Assembly (NCBI GenBank): GCA_027484725.1
Contig: JAIXSK010000021.1
Coordinates: forward strand, 62,001-126,000
Reading direction: 5' to 3'
Source: Flavobacterium sp.
Lineage (GTDB): Bacteria > Bacteroidota > Bacteroidia > Flavobacteriales > Flavobacteriaceae
DNA: 64,000 bases
Part shown: positions 52,527 through 61,096 of the stretch, one piece after another
Position numbering within the stretch: position 1 is the stretch's first letter
Layout: each line of letters starts with the position of its first letter
Program-made: the position numbers and the translations under genes
Notes under the pieces: generated by a model
What the model saw: the letters and a program-made list of their open reading frames with translations, nothing else
Databases searched by the model: none
What the model was told of the DNA's origin: nothing

Positions 52527-53431
52527 TGCGATTCATTGGTATTATTGGTTTATTTATATTTTCATCCGTGATGGCTCAAGAAAGTCACATCATCAAAAGT
52601 GGTTCTGCTCAATTGCATTACCGTGTTTTCGGAACAGGAAAACCTCTGCTCATCATCAACGGAGGTCCGGGCATGAATAGTGAGGGTTTCGCACATTTGG
52701 CTGTAGAATTATCCAAATTCGGTTACCAAACCATTACCTATGATCAACGCGGCACCGGAAAATCTACTGTCACACAAATTGATGCGCAAAACATCAATAT
52801 GCAACTTATGGTTGAGGATATCGAAAATCTTCGCCAACATCTTCAATTTAAAACCTGGTCCATCTTGGGGCATTCATTTGGCGGAATTTTGATGGCGCAT
52901 TATGCCTCGTTATATCCCAATCGAATTGACAAACTCATTTTCTCAAACGCCGGCGGACTGACCATGGAATTTACCAACTATTTACAAGAGCGCATTCAAA
53001 ATAATTTAACCCAAACCCAGCGCGATAGTTTGGCTTATTACCAAAACAAACAGAACAACGGTGATACTTCAGAGGCTACCCGCCAAGCCCGAGCAAAATA
53101 TTTGGCTTATGCTTATGTAAATCATCCGGAACATGTACCCCTGATTGCGCAGCGTTTGTTGCAATTAAATTTGCCGGTAAATAATTTGGTCATTCAAGAT
53201 CTGTTTAAAATCAAGTATGACACCCGAGATAAATTCAAAAAATTCCAACGTCCGGTTTTGGTTTTACAAGGCAAAAATGATATTCTTAAAATTGAAACTG
53301 CCCAAGAAATTCAAAAAGCATTTCCGAATGCACAATTGGTTTTAATTGATCATTGCGCCCACTACGGTTGGCTCGATGCGCCCAAAGTTTTTTATCCTAC
53401 CGTTCAAAAATTCCTAAACGAAAAAATATGA
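52526..53431 (+). CDS. Alpha/beta hydrolase with signal peptide (proline iminopeptidase-like)
   Basis: 301 residues with a signal peptide (FIGIIGLFIFSSVMAQ, cleavage about 17), so periplasmic or exported, unlike its cytosolic neighbours. The fold marks are IINGGPGMNSEGF, TYDQRGTGKST, nucleophile elbow LGHSFGG (S117) and a late DHCAHYGWLDAP with His. The substrate is unknown; hydrolysis of an aromatic ester or amide before uptake is possible. The start overlaps the monooxygenase stop, and the stop overlaps the ligase ATG (ATGA). Confidence 0.88.
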   Translation: MRFIGIIGLFIFSSVMAQESHIIKSGSAQLHYRVFGTGKPLLIINGGPGMNSEGFAHLAVELSKFGYQTITYDQRGTGKSTVTQIDAQNINMQLMVEDIENLRQHLQFKTWSILGHSFGGILMAHYASLYPNRIDKLIFSNAGGLTMEFTNYLQERIQNNLTQTQRDSLAYYQNKQNNGDTSEATRQARAKYLAYAYVNHPEHVPLIAQRLLQLNLPVNNLVIQDLFKIKYDTRDKFKKFQRPVLVLQGKNDILKIETAQEIQKAFPNAQLVLIDHCAHYGWLDAPKVFYPTVQKFLNEKI

Positions 53432-55038
53432 AGCATTACCACGACCATTTTGCTCATGATTATTTACCGCCTGCACACGAGCAAGCCGAATATGTTTTTG
53501 AAAGCCCTGAGTTCATCCAGCCCGAAATGCTCAATTGCGTCTGGCCTTTGCTTGATAAGCACATTGCCAATGGTCACGGTGATGCGGTTTGTTTGCGCAG
53601 TTTTCATTCGGTTTGGACTTATCGCCAACTCATGGAAAAAGCCAATCAAATAGCCCGTGTGCTTACCGAAGATTTAGGTTTGCAATCGGGTAATCGCGTG
53701 CTCATTCGCTCGGCCAACAATCCGATGATGGTGGCGTGTTGGTTTGGCGTGCTCAAAGCCGGAGGAATTGTCGTTGCGACCATGCCGCTTTTGCGCAGCA
53801 AAGAACTCACAACTTTTGTTGAATGTGCTGAAATATCGCATGCTTTGTGTGATGAATCGTTGCGCGATGAAATGCAATTAGTTGCATCTTCGTTCATAAA
53901 ATCAGTATGTTATTTTGATGGTTCCGAACAAAATCCGGCAGAACTTGAAAAATTAATGAGTAGCAAACCAGCTGATTATGAAAATTATCCATCGCGTGCC
54001 GATAGCGTGGCTTTGATCGGATTCACTTCCGGAACCACCGGTTTGCCCAAAATGACGGCGCATTACCACCAAGACGTTGTCAATATTTGCGAGGCCTTCC
54101 CGAAATATTCGCTGCAACCTACCCCTGATGATATTTTTACCGGAAGCCCACCACTAGGCTTTACCTTTGGTTTGGGTGGATTGGTTTTGTTTCCATTGTA
54201 TTACGGCGCTTCGAGTTTCTTGATTGAAAAACCATCACCTGATGTATTGCTCGAGGCCATTCAAAAATATAAAATCACCGTTTGCTTTACGGCGCCCACT
54301 GCTTGGCGGGTGATTACCACCAAAGTCAAAGATTTTGATATTTCAAGTCTGCGCAAATGCGTGTCGGCTGGTGAAACGCTTCCGCTCAAGGTTTGGCAAG
54401 ATTGGTACGATGCTACCGGACTCAAAATCATAGACGGTATTGGCGCTACTGAAATGCTCCACATTTTTATTTCGTCACACCACGATAATATGAAACCCGG
54501 AGCCACGGGCGTGGCCATAACGGGTTATGAGGCTAAAATAGTTGATGAACAAGGCAACGAGGTTCCGGCTAATACCCCCGGAAGGCTTATGGTGCGAGGC
54601 ATTACGGGTTGTAAATATTTGAACCGACCTGACAAGCAACAAGAATACGTACAAAACGGTTGGAATTTTACCGGCGATATTTTTCGTCAAGACGAAGAGG
54701 GCTATTTTTGGTTTGTGGCACGCGGCGACGATATGATTATTTCGTCGGGTTACAACATTGCGGCGATTGAAGTTGAAAGCGTGCTCATGACGCATCAAGA
54801 TGTAGCCGAATGCGCTGTAGTAGGTTTACCTGATGACGAGCGCGGCATGCTGGTCTGCGCCTATATAGTGCTTCATGAAAAATCTAAAGCATGCAATGAT
54901 TTGATGGTTTCTATACAACAGTGGTTCAAAGAAGTAGCTACGCCGTATAAATATCCGCGCGTCATTTATTTTGTCGAACATTTGCCCAAAACCGAAACTG
55001 GAAAAATCCAACGATTTAAACTCAAGCAAACACTTTGA
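53428..55038 (+). CDS. 2-aminobenzoate/benzoate-CoA ligase family enzyme
   Basis: Starting at ATG 53428 (ATGA overlap with the preceding stop) gives 536 residues; the longer frame from 53353 reads through the upstream gene. AMP-forming ligase motifs: IGFTSGTTGLPKMTAHYHQDV, FTAPTAWRVI, DGIGATEMLHIF, NGWNFTGDIFRQDEEGYFWFVARGDDMIISSGYNI and LPKTETGKIQRFKLKQ. GATEMLHIF is typical of the benzoate/anthranilate-CoA ligase group. It would form anthraniloyl-CoA or a related aryl-CoA, the substrate for the upstream monooxygenase. Confidence 0.9.
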   Translation: MKHYHDHFAHDYLPPAHEQAEYVFESPEFIQPEMLNCVWPLLDKHIANGHGDAVCLRSFHSVWTYRQLMEKANQIARVLTEDLGLQSGNRVLIRSANNPMMVACWFGVLKAGGIVVATMPLLRSKELTTFVECAEISHALCDESLRDEMQLVASSFIKSVCYFDGSEQNPAELEKLMSSKPADYENYPSRADSVALIGFTSGTTGLPKMTAHYHQDVVNICEAFPKYSLQPTPDDIFTGSPPLGFTFGLGGLVLFPLYYGASSFLIEKPSPDVLLEAIQKYKITVCFTAPTAWRVITTKVKDFDISSLRKCVSAGETLPLKVWQDWYDATGLKIIDGIGATEMLHIFISSHHDNMKPGATGVAITGYEAKIVDEQGNEVPANTPGRLMVRGITGCKYLNRPDKQQEYVQNGWNFTGDIFRQDEEGYFWFVARGDDMIISSGYNIAAIEVESVLMTHQDVAECAVVGLPDDERGMLVCAYIVLHEKSKACNDLMVSIQQWFKEVATPYKYPRVIYFVEHLPKTETGKIQRFKLKQTL

Positions 55039-55077
55039 AAAAATCCCATAAATAATCATTAATTTTAGAAGCTTTTT

Positions 55078-55160
55078 CCCGCTATTCGCTGCAATCTTTT
55101 TAGTATCACCTGCGTTGTGCTCCGGTGTTCCTAAAAAGGATTTCCGCTGCTATCGGGGCT
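55078..55160. repeat. Dispersed intergenic repeat B, copy 2
   Basis: CCCGCTATTCGCTGCAATCTTTT at one end and AAAAAGGATTTCCGCTGCTATCGGGGCT at the other, matching the ends of 7172-7255. The interior (TAGTATCACCTGCG...) differs from copy 1. It lies between the ligase and thioesterase genes of the catabolic cluster. Confidence 0.7.
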
Positions 55161-55173
55161 AAAAAATCCCTAC

Positions 55174-55599
55174 ATGAATCAACCTTTTATCAAAACCGAA
55201 AAAGTCCGTTTTCAGCACGTAGATTATGCGGGCATTGTCTTTTACCCCAGATTTCTTGAAATGCTCAATGGCTTGGTTGAAGATTGGTTTGCCGAAGCCT
55301 TAGACCGTCCGTTTCACCAAATGCATCAAACCAACGGAATTCCTACGGTTGATTTAAAAATTCAATTCAAAAATGCCGCGCGTTTGGGTCAAATACTCAC
55401 CAAAAAACTGTGGGTCAAAAACATTGGTTATGCTTCGCTTTTGTGCGGTTTTGAATTTATTGATGACGCCGGTAAAACCACGCTTTCCGGTGAAGTTACC
55501 TTGGTGAATGTAGCCTTTAATCAAGATAGAGACGGCATCAAAGCCGAACCTTTTAACGACGAAATCAAATCAAAAATTCAAAAATACCTCCTAGAATAA
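55174..55599 (+). CDS. Acyl-CoA thioesterase, 4-hydroxybenzoyl-CoA thioesterase family
   Basis: 141 residues, a hotdog domain. VRFQHVDYAGIVFYPRFLEMLNGLVEDWF carries the catalytic Asp of the 4-HBA-CoA thioesterase group (HVDYAG), and FHQMHQTNGIPTVDLKIQFKNAARLGQ follows. It would release the hydroxylated aromatic acid from CoA after the monooxygenase step. It ends 1 nt before the nitrilase-family gene. Confidence 0.92.
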   Translation: MNQPFIKTEKVRFQHVDYAGIVFYPRFLEMLNGLVEDWFAEALDRPFHQMHQTNGIPTVDLKIQFKNAARLGQILTKKLWVKNIGYASLLCGFEFIDDAGKTTLSGEVTLVNVAFNQDRDGIKAEPFNDEIKSKIQKYLLE

Positions 55600-55600
55600 T

Positions 55601-56590
55601 ATGCAGTTTTCTCAATTTAAAGCCGCTACGGTTCAGACCGCGCCCGTTTTTCTCAACGTGCCCAAAACCATTGAAAAAGCTATTGCGTTTATTCGCGAAG
55701 CCCATCAAAACGGCGCACAACTCATTGCTTTTCCGGAGGTTTTTGTAGCGGGTTATCCGTATTGGAACTGGGTGATGACGCCGGTACAAGGCAGCAAATG
55801 GTATGAGCAGTTATACAAAAATTCAGTGGCCGTAACGGATGCCGAGTTGCAACCTTTGTTTGCTGCTGCGCGCGAATATCAAATGAACATTGTAATCGGC
55901 ATCAACGAGCGCGGTGATAGTTTTGGCGAAATTTACAACACCAATCTCATCATTAATCATCAAGGAGAACTCATCGGTCGTCATAGAAAACTCGTGCCAA
56001 CTTGGGCCGAAAAACTCACTTGGACTTCTGGCGATGGTTCCTCTTTAAAAGTATATCCAACCAATGTGGGCCCGCTCGGAACTTTGGCTTGCGGTGAGAA
56101 CACCAATACTTTGGCGCGTTTTACTTTGCTCAGTCAAGGCGAACTTTTACACGTAGCCAATTATATTTCACTTCCGGTGGCTCCGCCCGATTACGATATG
56201 GCCGAGGCGATTAAGATTCGCGCAGCCGCGCATTCGTTTGAAGGAAAATTGTTTACCATTGTTTCTTGCTCAACCATTTCAACTGAAATCAAAGACGCTT
56301 TGCGCGCAGAGGTTCCGAATATTGATGCTTTGCTCGATCGCAAAAGTTCAGCATTTTCAGGATTTATTGGTCCGAATGGCGCGGTCATCGGAACTCCACT
56401 CATTGACGATGAAGGGATGGTTTATGCCGATATTGATTTATCTAAATGCATTCAGCCCAAACAAATGCACGATATTTTGGGGCATTACAACCGCTTTGAT
56501 ATTTTTGATTTGCGCGTAAACGTGGCTCCTACGCGCAAGATTACTTTTGTTGACAACCACGACGATTTTAAAAACAACCACAACGCATAA
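55601..56590 (+). CDS. Nitrilase-superfamily carbon-nitrogen hydrolase
   Basis: 329 residues with the full Glu-Lys-Cys triad: E46 (LIAFPEVFVAGYP), K130 (RHRKLVPTWAEKL) and C164 (LACGENTNTLARF). The CGENTNTLARF and RKLVPTWAEKLTW blocks are closest to true nitrilases, but the superfamily also includes amidases. In this operon an amidase acting on maleamate, or on the ring-cleavage amide, would fit the chemistry. It is packed between the thioesterase (1 nt) and the cupin dioxygenase (3 nt). Confidence 0.9.
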   Translation: MQFSQFKAATVQTAPVFLNVPKTIEKAIAFIREAHQNGAQLIAFPEVFVAGYPYWNWVMTPVQGSKWYEQLYKNSVAVTDAELQPLFAAAREYQMNIVIGINERGDSFGEIYNTNLIINHQGELIGRHRKLVPTWAEKLTWTSGDGSSLKVYPTNVGPLGTLACGENTNTLARFTLLSQGELLHVANYISLPVAPPDYDMAEAIKIRAAAHSFEGKLFTIVSCSTISTEIKDALRAEVPNIDALLDRKSSAFSGFIGPNGAVIGTPLIDDEGMVYADIDLSKCIQPKQMHDILGHYNRFDIFDLRVNVAPTRKITFVDNHDDFKNNHNA

Positions 56591-56593
56591 ATC

Positions 56594-57697
56594 ATGGAAG
56601 AAAATCAATATTCAGACGATGTATATGGCCGCGCACGTGTGCAAGATACGCCTGAGCTTGAAGCTTATTACAAAGAACTCGCATCGCTTGGTGCCGGCGC
56701 ACTTTGGACGGTGGCCAACGATATTGAACCTTGGGAACCCAAATCAAATTCAGTGGCGATGCTTTGGCGCTATGAAGACCTGCGCAGTTTAGTTTTGAAA
56801 TCGAGTGAACTTGTCACACCGGAACAAGCCGGACGTCGTGTAGTGTATTTGGTCAATGACCAACGCAAAGATGTTTCAGCAGCAGTGGGCTGGCTTTATA
56901 CTGGAATTCAGGTGACGCGCCCGGGTGAATCTACATCGGCACACCGCCACAAAGCTTCTGCCCTACGCTTTATCATGGAAGGCAGCAAAGGTTATACGGT
57001 GGTAGATGGCAACAAAATTATGCTCGAAGTCAATGATTTTGTGATTACGCCCAACTCAACTTGGCACGAACACGGTGTAGAAGCCGATGGTCAAACGTGT
57101 ATTTGGCAAGATGGTTTGGATATTCCGCTGGTGAATGCGTTAGAGGCTAACGATTATGCGGTTTTTGACGGAAAGCAACCGCTTGATTATCCGGTGAATT
57201 TTTCACCTTTGACCTACAGCGGCAACGGACTCATTCCGGCGGATGTAACTTGGAACAAACCGTATTCGCCTTTGTTTAAATTTTCATGGAGTAAAGTTTA
57301 TCCGGCTTTACTCGAAGCCCAAAAAGTCAACGAGCCTGATGCTTTTGACGGCATTCATATGCGTTATGCCAATCCGCTTACCGGTGGCCATGTGATGCAA
57401 ACCATGAGCGCCTCAATGCAATTGTTGCCGGCTGGTTTTAAAGGAAAAGCGCACAAACACACCGGTTCATTTGTGTATCAATGCGCCAAAGGAAGCGGTT
57501 ACTCAATCATCAATGGTCAGCGATTTGACTGGAAAGAGCGCGATATTTTTTGTGTTCCTTCGTGGGCTTGGCATGAGCACCACAATGCTTCTGAAACCGA
57601 AGATGCCTGTTTGTTTCATTTTAATGATTTGCCGGTGATTGAAGGTTTGGGCTTGTTTCAAAGTAGAGTTTATACGGATAATCACGGGCATCAATAA
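56594..57697 (+). CDS. Gentisate 1,2-dioxygenase-like bicupin
   Basis: 367 residues, two cupin domains. The first has SAHRHKASALRFIMEG and TWHEHGVEADG (H117, H119, H158, the Fe(II) ligands of gentisate dioxygenases). The second has GKAHKHTGSFVYQCAKG and AWHEHHNASETEDA. Size and layout match gentisate or related salicylate/5-substituted ring-cleaving dioxygenases. Substrate here is probably 5-hydroxyanthranilate or gentisate, cut between C1 and C2. It follows the nitrilase gene by 3 nt. Confidence 0.9.
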   Translation: MEENQYSDDVYGRARVQDTPELEAYYKELASLGAGALWTVANDIEPWEPKSNSVAMLWRYEDLRSLVLKSSELVTPEQAGRRVVYLVNDQRKDVSAAVGWLYTGIQVTRPGESTSAHRHKASALRFIMEGSKGYTVVDGNKIMLEVNDFVITPNSTWHEHGVEADGQTCIWQDGLDIPLVNALEANDYAVFDGKQPLDYPVNFSPLTYSGNGLIPADVTWNKPYSPLFKFSWSKVYPALLEAQKVNEPDAFDGIHMRYANPLTGGHVMQTMSASMQLLPAGFKGKAHKHTGSFVYQCAKGSGYSIINGQRFDWKERDIFCVPSWAWHEHHNASETEDACLFHFNDLPVIEGLGLFQSRVYTDNHGHQ

Positions 57698-57747
57698 TAT
57701 TTTTGGCAGTTCAGAGTTTGTGATAAAAACTTCAAAATCAAACCGAT

Positions 57748-59088
57748 ATGAAATCACTTAAAAACAGTATTTATTTTAAAGTCGCTACGATTATTTTCAT
57801 CACATTGATTTTGCTCATCCCAACATCAATGATTGAAGGATTGATTTATGAACGTCAAAACACACAAGAGCAAGCCATCAATGAGGTCAGTTCAAAATGG
57901 GCCAATCAGCAAACTTTGACCGGACCTTTTATTTCGATTCCGTATTATCGGTATATAAAAGAAACGACCAAAAAAGATACGGTTGGCAAGATTGTTAAAA
58001 TCAAGGAATTTATTCACATTCTCCCCACCCAACTCAAAGTATCCGGAAAAATAAATCCTGAGCAGCGCAATCGTGGAATCTATGAGATTGTGGTGTATAA
58101 TTCAAAAATCAATCTGAGCGGTGTATTTAAAGAAATGAAAATAGCCGAAACCGATATTCCTGCCAAGGATATTCTTTTTAATAAAGCTGTTTTGTCATTA
58201 GGAATCAATGATTTACGCGGTATTGAAAAGCAGATTGATTTAAAATGGAATGATAAAATTTCTTCATTTAACCCCGGCGTTACCAATACAGATGTAATTC
58301 AAAGCGGAATCAATGCACCGGTTTCAATCGTGGCCAATGATAGTGTTTCTTATCGTTTCTCATTTGATTTAGACTTAAAGGGAAGCCAACTTCTTTATTT
58401 TACACCCGTCGGAAAAGTTACCGATGTATCTATTGAATCTTCCTGGAAAAACCCAAGTTTTGACGGGGCTTTTTTACCTGATAGTCGTTTGCTGAGCGAA
58501 CACGGATTTAAAGCCAATTGGAATATTCTGCACCTGAACCGGAACTACCCGCAAATGTGGTTGGGCAGTAAGCATGCTGTTTCTGACTCAAGTTTTGGGA
58601 TCAATCTGATATTGCCGGTAGATAATTACCAAAAAACTTTTCGATCTATACGATATGCTATTTTGTTTATCGGGTTTACCTTTTTGGTGTTCTTTTTTAT
58701 CGAAGTGCTCAACAAAATATTCATCCACCCAATACAATATATCTTGGTTGGTATTGCCTTGTTGGTTTTTTACACGCTGCTGCTTTCGCTTTCAGAACAT
58801 GTCAAATTTAATATGGCCTTTATCATTTCAGCCTTGGCTACTTTATTGCTCATTGCGGGTTATGTGCGCGCCATTCTCAAATCAGCCAAACTAACTTATC
58901 TGATTGCCGGCATCCTGACCATTTTGTACACGTTTATTTATGTGGTAATTCAGTTGCAAGATTTGGCTTTGCTTATCGGAAGCATTGGTATTTTTGTGAT
59001 TCTGGCTTTGGTGATGTATTTTTCACGAAAAATTGATTGGTACAATTTGTCTTTACAAGACCGAGGTTCAGAACCAACAAAAGATTGA
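57748..59088 (+). CDS. CreD-family inner membrane protein
   Basis: 446 residues: one N-terminal helix (FKVATIIFITLILLIPTSMIEGLI), a large periplasmic domain (~30-295, ERQNTQEQAINEVSSKWANQQTLTGPFISIPY) and about five C-terminal helices (AILFIGFTFLVFFFIEVLN, FIHPIQYILVGIALLVFYTLLLSL). This is CreD/CET topology. The function is unclear, linked to envelope and beta-lactam tolerance elsewhere. It sits 50 nt after the dioxygenase without an evident catabolic role. Confidence 0.9.
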   Translation: MKSLKNSIYFKVATIIFITLILLIPTSMIEGLIYERQNTQEQAINEVSSKWANQQTLTGPFISIPYYRYIKETTKKDTVGKIVKIKEFIHILPTQLKVSGKINPEQRNRGIYEIVVYNSKINLSGVFKEMKIAETDIPAKDILFNKAVLSLGINDLRGIEKQIDLKWNDKISSFNPGVTNTDVIQSGINAPVSIVANDSVSYRFSFDLDLKGSQLLYFTPVGKVTDVSIESSWKNPSFDGAFLPDSRLLSEHGFKANWNILHLNRNYPQMWLGSKHAVSDSSFGINLILPVDNYQKTFRSIRYAILFIGFTFLVFFFIEVLNKIFIHPIQYILVGIALLVFYTLLLSLSEHVKFNMAFIISALATLLLIAGYVRAILKSAKLTYLIAGILTILYTFIYVVIQLQDLALLIGSIGIFVILALVMYFSRKIDWYNLSLQDRGSEPTKD

Positions 59089-59127
59089 TATGAAACGTTT
59101 AGGATTAAAATAAAATGTTGAAAAACC

Positions 59128-59158
59128 AACCTGCGAGGTTTTCAAAACCTTGTAGGTT
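59128..59158. repeat. 31-nt palindromic repeat A, copy 2
   Basis: Arms AACCTGCGAGGTTTT and AAACCTTGTAGGTT; it differs from the reverse complement of 7195-7225 only in the two central bases. It lies 22 bp before the FAH start. Confidence 0.8.
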
Positions 59159-59180
59159 TAAAAAAATAAAAAGAACAAAA

Positions 59181-60089
59181 ATGAAATTACTCACCTACAC
59201 CCACAACGACCAAGCGCCGCGATTGGGTTTTTTATGGAATGATTTAGTGGTTGATATGGAAGATTTTGGCGATGTCGTTAATTTTCCGTTGCCCGATGAC
59301 ATGCTGGATTTGATTGATATGGGCATTGAAGTGATTGACGAAATCAACGATTTATTGGCCGATACGCCTCAGGAATACATTGCCAAAATCGGCTTGCCGC
59401 TTGCTGAAGTGACTTTGCTGGCTCCAATTCAGCGCCCGCGCAAAAATATCATTGGTATTGGTTTGAATTATACCGAACACGTTGCTGAAAGCGCCAGAAC
59501 GTTGGATACCACAGGAAAGCTTCCGCAAAAGCCGATTATTTTTTCAAAACCACCCACAACGGTTACCGCTACAAATACACAGATCATCAAGAATACCAAG
59601 CTGACCGCTCAGCTGGATTGGGAAGTAGAATTGGCAGTAATTATTGGCAAAACCGGTAAATATGTTCCGAAAACAGATGCCATGGATTATGTTTTTGGTT
59701 ACACAGTGATCAATGATATCTCGGCGCGCGATTGCCGACGTGAAGGCCAATGGATTGTATCAAAAGGGCAAGATACGTTTGCGCCTATGGGCCCGTATTT
59801 GGTAACGAGAGATGAAATTGCCGATCCGCACAATTTGAATTTGAGTTTAAAAGTAAACGGCGTTGAAAAACAAAACGCCAATACGAAATTCATGTTGTTC
59901 AACATTCCTGATTTGATAGAAGATTTAAGCACAGTGTTTACCATTGAGCCCGGTGATATTATTGCTACCGGAACACCTTCTGGCGTGGGCGCCGGACGTA
60001 ATCCGCAAGAATGGTTATACGACGGAGATGTGGTTGAAGCGACTGTTGAAAAAATCGGAACAATCATTAATACTGTAAAAGAAATTTAG
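59181..60089 (+). CDS. Fumarylacetoacetate hydrolase family protein (acylpyruvate hydrolase)
   Basis: Starting at ATG 59181 gives 302 residues (MKLLTYTHND); the longer frame runs through the palindromic repeat. FAH core: GIGLNYTEH, PIIFSKPPTTVTA, DWEVELAVIIGK (metal E-x-E), GYTVINDISARDCRREGQWIVSKGQDTFAPMGPYL and GDIIATGTPSGVG. This group hydrolyses acylpyruvates such as maleylpyruvate or fumarylpyruvate. It would split the dioxygenase product into pyruvate and a C4 acid or its amide. Confidence 0.93.
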   Translation: MKLLTYTHNDQAPRLGFLWNDLVVDMEDFGDVVNFPLPDDMLDLIDMGIEVIDEINDLLADTPQEYIAKIGLPLAEVTLLAPIQRPRKNIIGIGLNYTEHVAESARTLDTTGKLPQKPIIFSKPPTTVTATNTQIIKNTKLTAQLDWEVELAVIIGKTGKYVPKTDAMDYVFGYTVINDISARDCRREGQWIVSKGQDTFAPMGPYLVTRDEIADPHNLNLSLKVNGVEKQNANTKFMLFNIPDLIEDLSTVFTIEPGDIIATGTPSGVGAGRNPQEWLYDGDVVEATVEKIGTIINTVKEI

Positions 60090-60346
60090 AATTCAAATGT
60101 TTCGCGTTAGATTTAGCTTCGCTCAGTTCGGCTAAAGCCTCGGGTGAAATTAAAAGGAGCAAGTCCGGTGGACTTGAGGTATATCTTATGATTGCAACCA
60201 AATCTATTGTTTCAAGTTAGTACGAGTTGCGAGAGGGATAGCAGCAAGGTGCCGCGCACCGCGAATAGCCCGACGGCGGACCATAACACGAATAAAAAAC
60301 AGGCTTGCAACCGCCGGCTCGCCCCAAAAAAATAAAATAGAATTAC
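60090..60346. other. 257-bp intergenic region with stem-loops and repeat B fragment
   Basis: Contains TTTAGC/GCTAAA (60112-60117 with 60131-60136), a tight hairpin CAAGTCC-GGT-GGACTTG (60160-60176) without a T-run, and an inverted partial copy of repeat B at 60234-60272. I see no ORF or RNA gene. More GC-rich than neighbouring spacers, and probably made of accumulated dispersed repeats. Confidence 0.6.
60234..60272. repeat. Dispersed intergenic repeat B, inverted partial copy 3
   Basis: GGGATAGCAGC at one side and GCGAATAGCCCG at the other correspond to the reverse complement of the ends of copies 1 and 2 (AGCCCCGATAGCAGCGG and AGCGAATAGCGGG). The middle is shortened. Confidence 0.55.
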
Positions 60347-61096
60347 ATGAAAAAATATAGAATTGGTCAAATTGTACCGTCGTCAAACGTAACCATGGAA
60401 ACTGAAATTCCAGCCATTTTCAGAGCACGCGAGACAATTTTGCCCGAACGTTTTACGTTTCACAGCAGCAGAATGCGCATGAAAAAAGTAACCCAAGAAG
60501 AGCTTGCTGCCATGGATGCCATGAGTTTGAAATGCGCCATAGAACTCTCAGATGCGCAGGTTGATGTAATGGGTTATGCGTGTTTGGTAGCGATTATGAG
60601 TATGGGGCGCGGTTATCACTGTGTTTCTGAGGTGAATTTGCATCAAGAAACGATGGCCAACGGCTTCCCTACTCCGATTGTAACTTCGGCCGGCGCGCTG
60701 ATCAACGGGTTGAAGGTTTTGGGTGCGAAACAGATATCCATCATCACGCCGTATATGCGCCCGTTGACTGATAAAGTGGTCGATTATATTGAACACCAAG
60801 GCATCAAAGTCAAAGAAAGCATTGCGCTGGAAATTCCGGATAATTTAGAAGTGGCGGCGCAGAATCCGCTTAATTTGCTGCACATATACAAACAACTTGA
60901 TTTGACTGATGTGGATGTTTTGGTGGCTTCGGCTTGCGTGCAAATGCCCTCGTTGGAAGCGATTGATTTGATCCAGGCAGAATGCGGAATTCCGGTGACA
61001 TCAGCGGCTGTTTGTACCACTTATGAAATGATGAAAAAGCTGGGTATTGAAGCCCAATCAACTATGGGTGGCGAGCTACTCAGCGGGAAATATTAA
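60347..61096 (+). CDS. Maleate cis-trans isomerase (Asp/Glu racemase superfamily)
   Basis: 249 residues. The N-terminus IGQIVPSSNVTMETEIPAIF is typical of maleate isomerases. The two catalytic cysteines are C79 (GYACLVAIMSMG) and C197 (VASACVQMPS), at the expected spacing. It interconverts maleate and fumarate without cofactor; arylmalonate decarboxylase is the main alternative but usually has other surroundings. It would supply fumarate to the TCA cycle at the end of the catabolic route. Convergent with the HxlR gene with no gap. Confidence 0.88.
   Translation: MKKYRIGQIVPSSNVTMETEIPAIFRARETILPERFTFHSSRMRMKKVTQEELAAMDAMSLKCAIELSDAQVDVMGYACLVAIMSMGRGYHCVSEVNLHQETMANGFPTPIVTSAGALINGLKVLGAKQISIITPYMRPLTDKVVDYIEHQGIKVKESIALEIPDNLEVAAQNPLNLLHIYKQLDLTDVDVLVASACVQMPSLEAIDLIQAECGIPVTSAAVCTTYEMMKKLGIEAQSTMGGELLSGKY

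Noticed and set aside
53353..53428. Longer 561-aa start for the aryl-CoA ligase
   Set aside because: The extension overlaps the upstream hydrolase in another frame; the ATGA overlap at 53428 is the natural start.
60160..60176. Hairpin as a terminator of the FAH gene
   Set aside because: The 7-bp stem is strong but no T-run follows on either strand; more likely part of a dispersed repeat.
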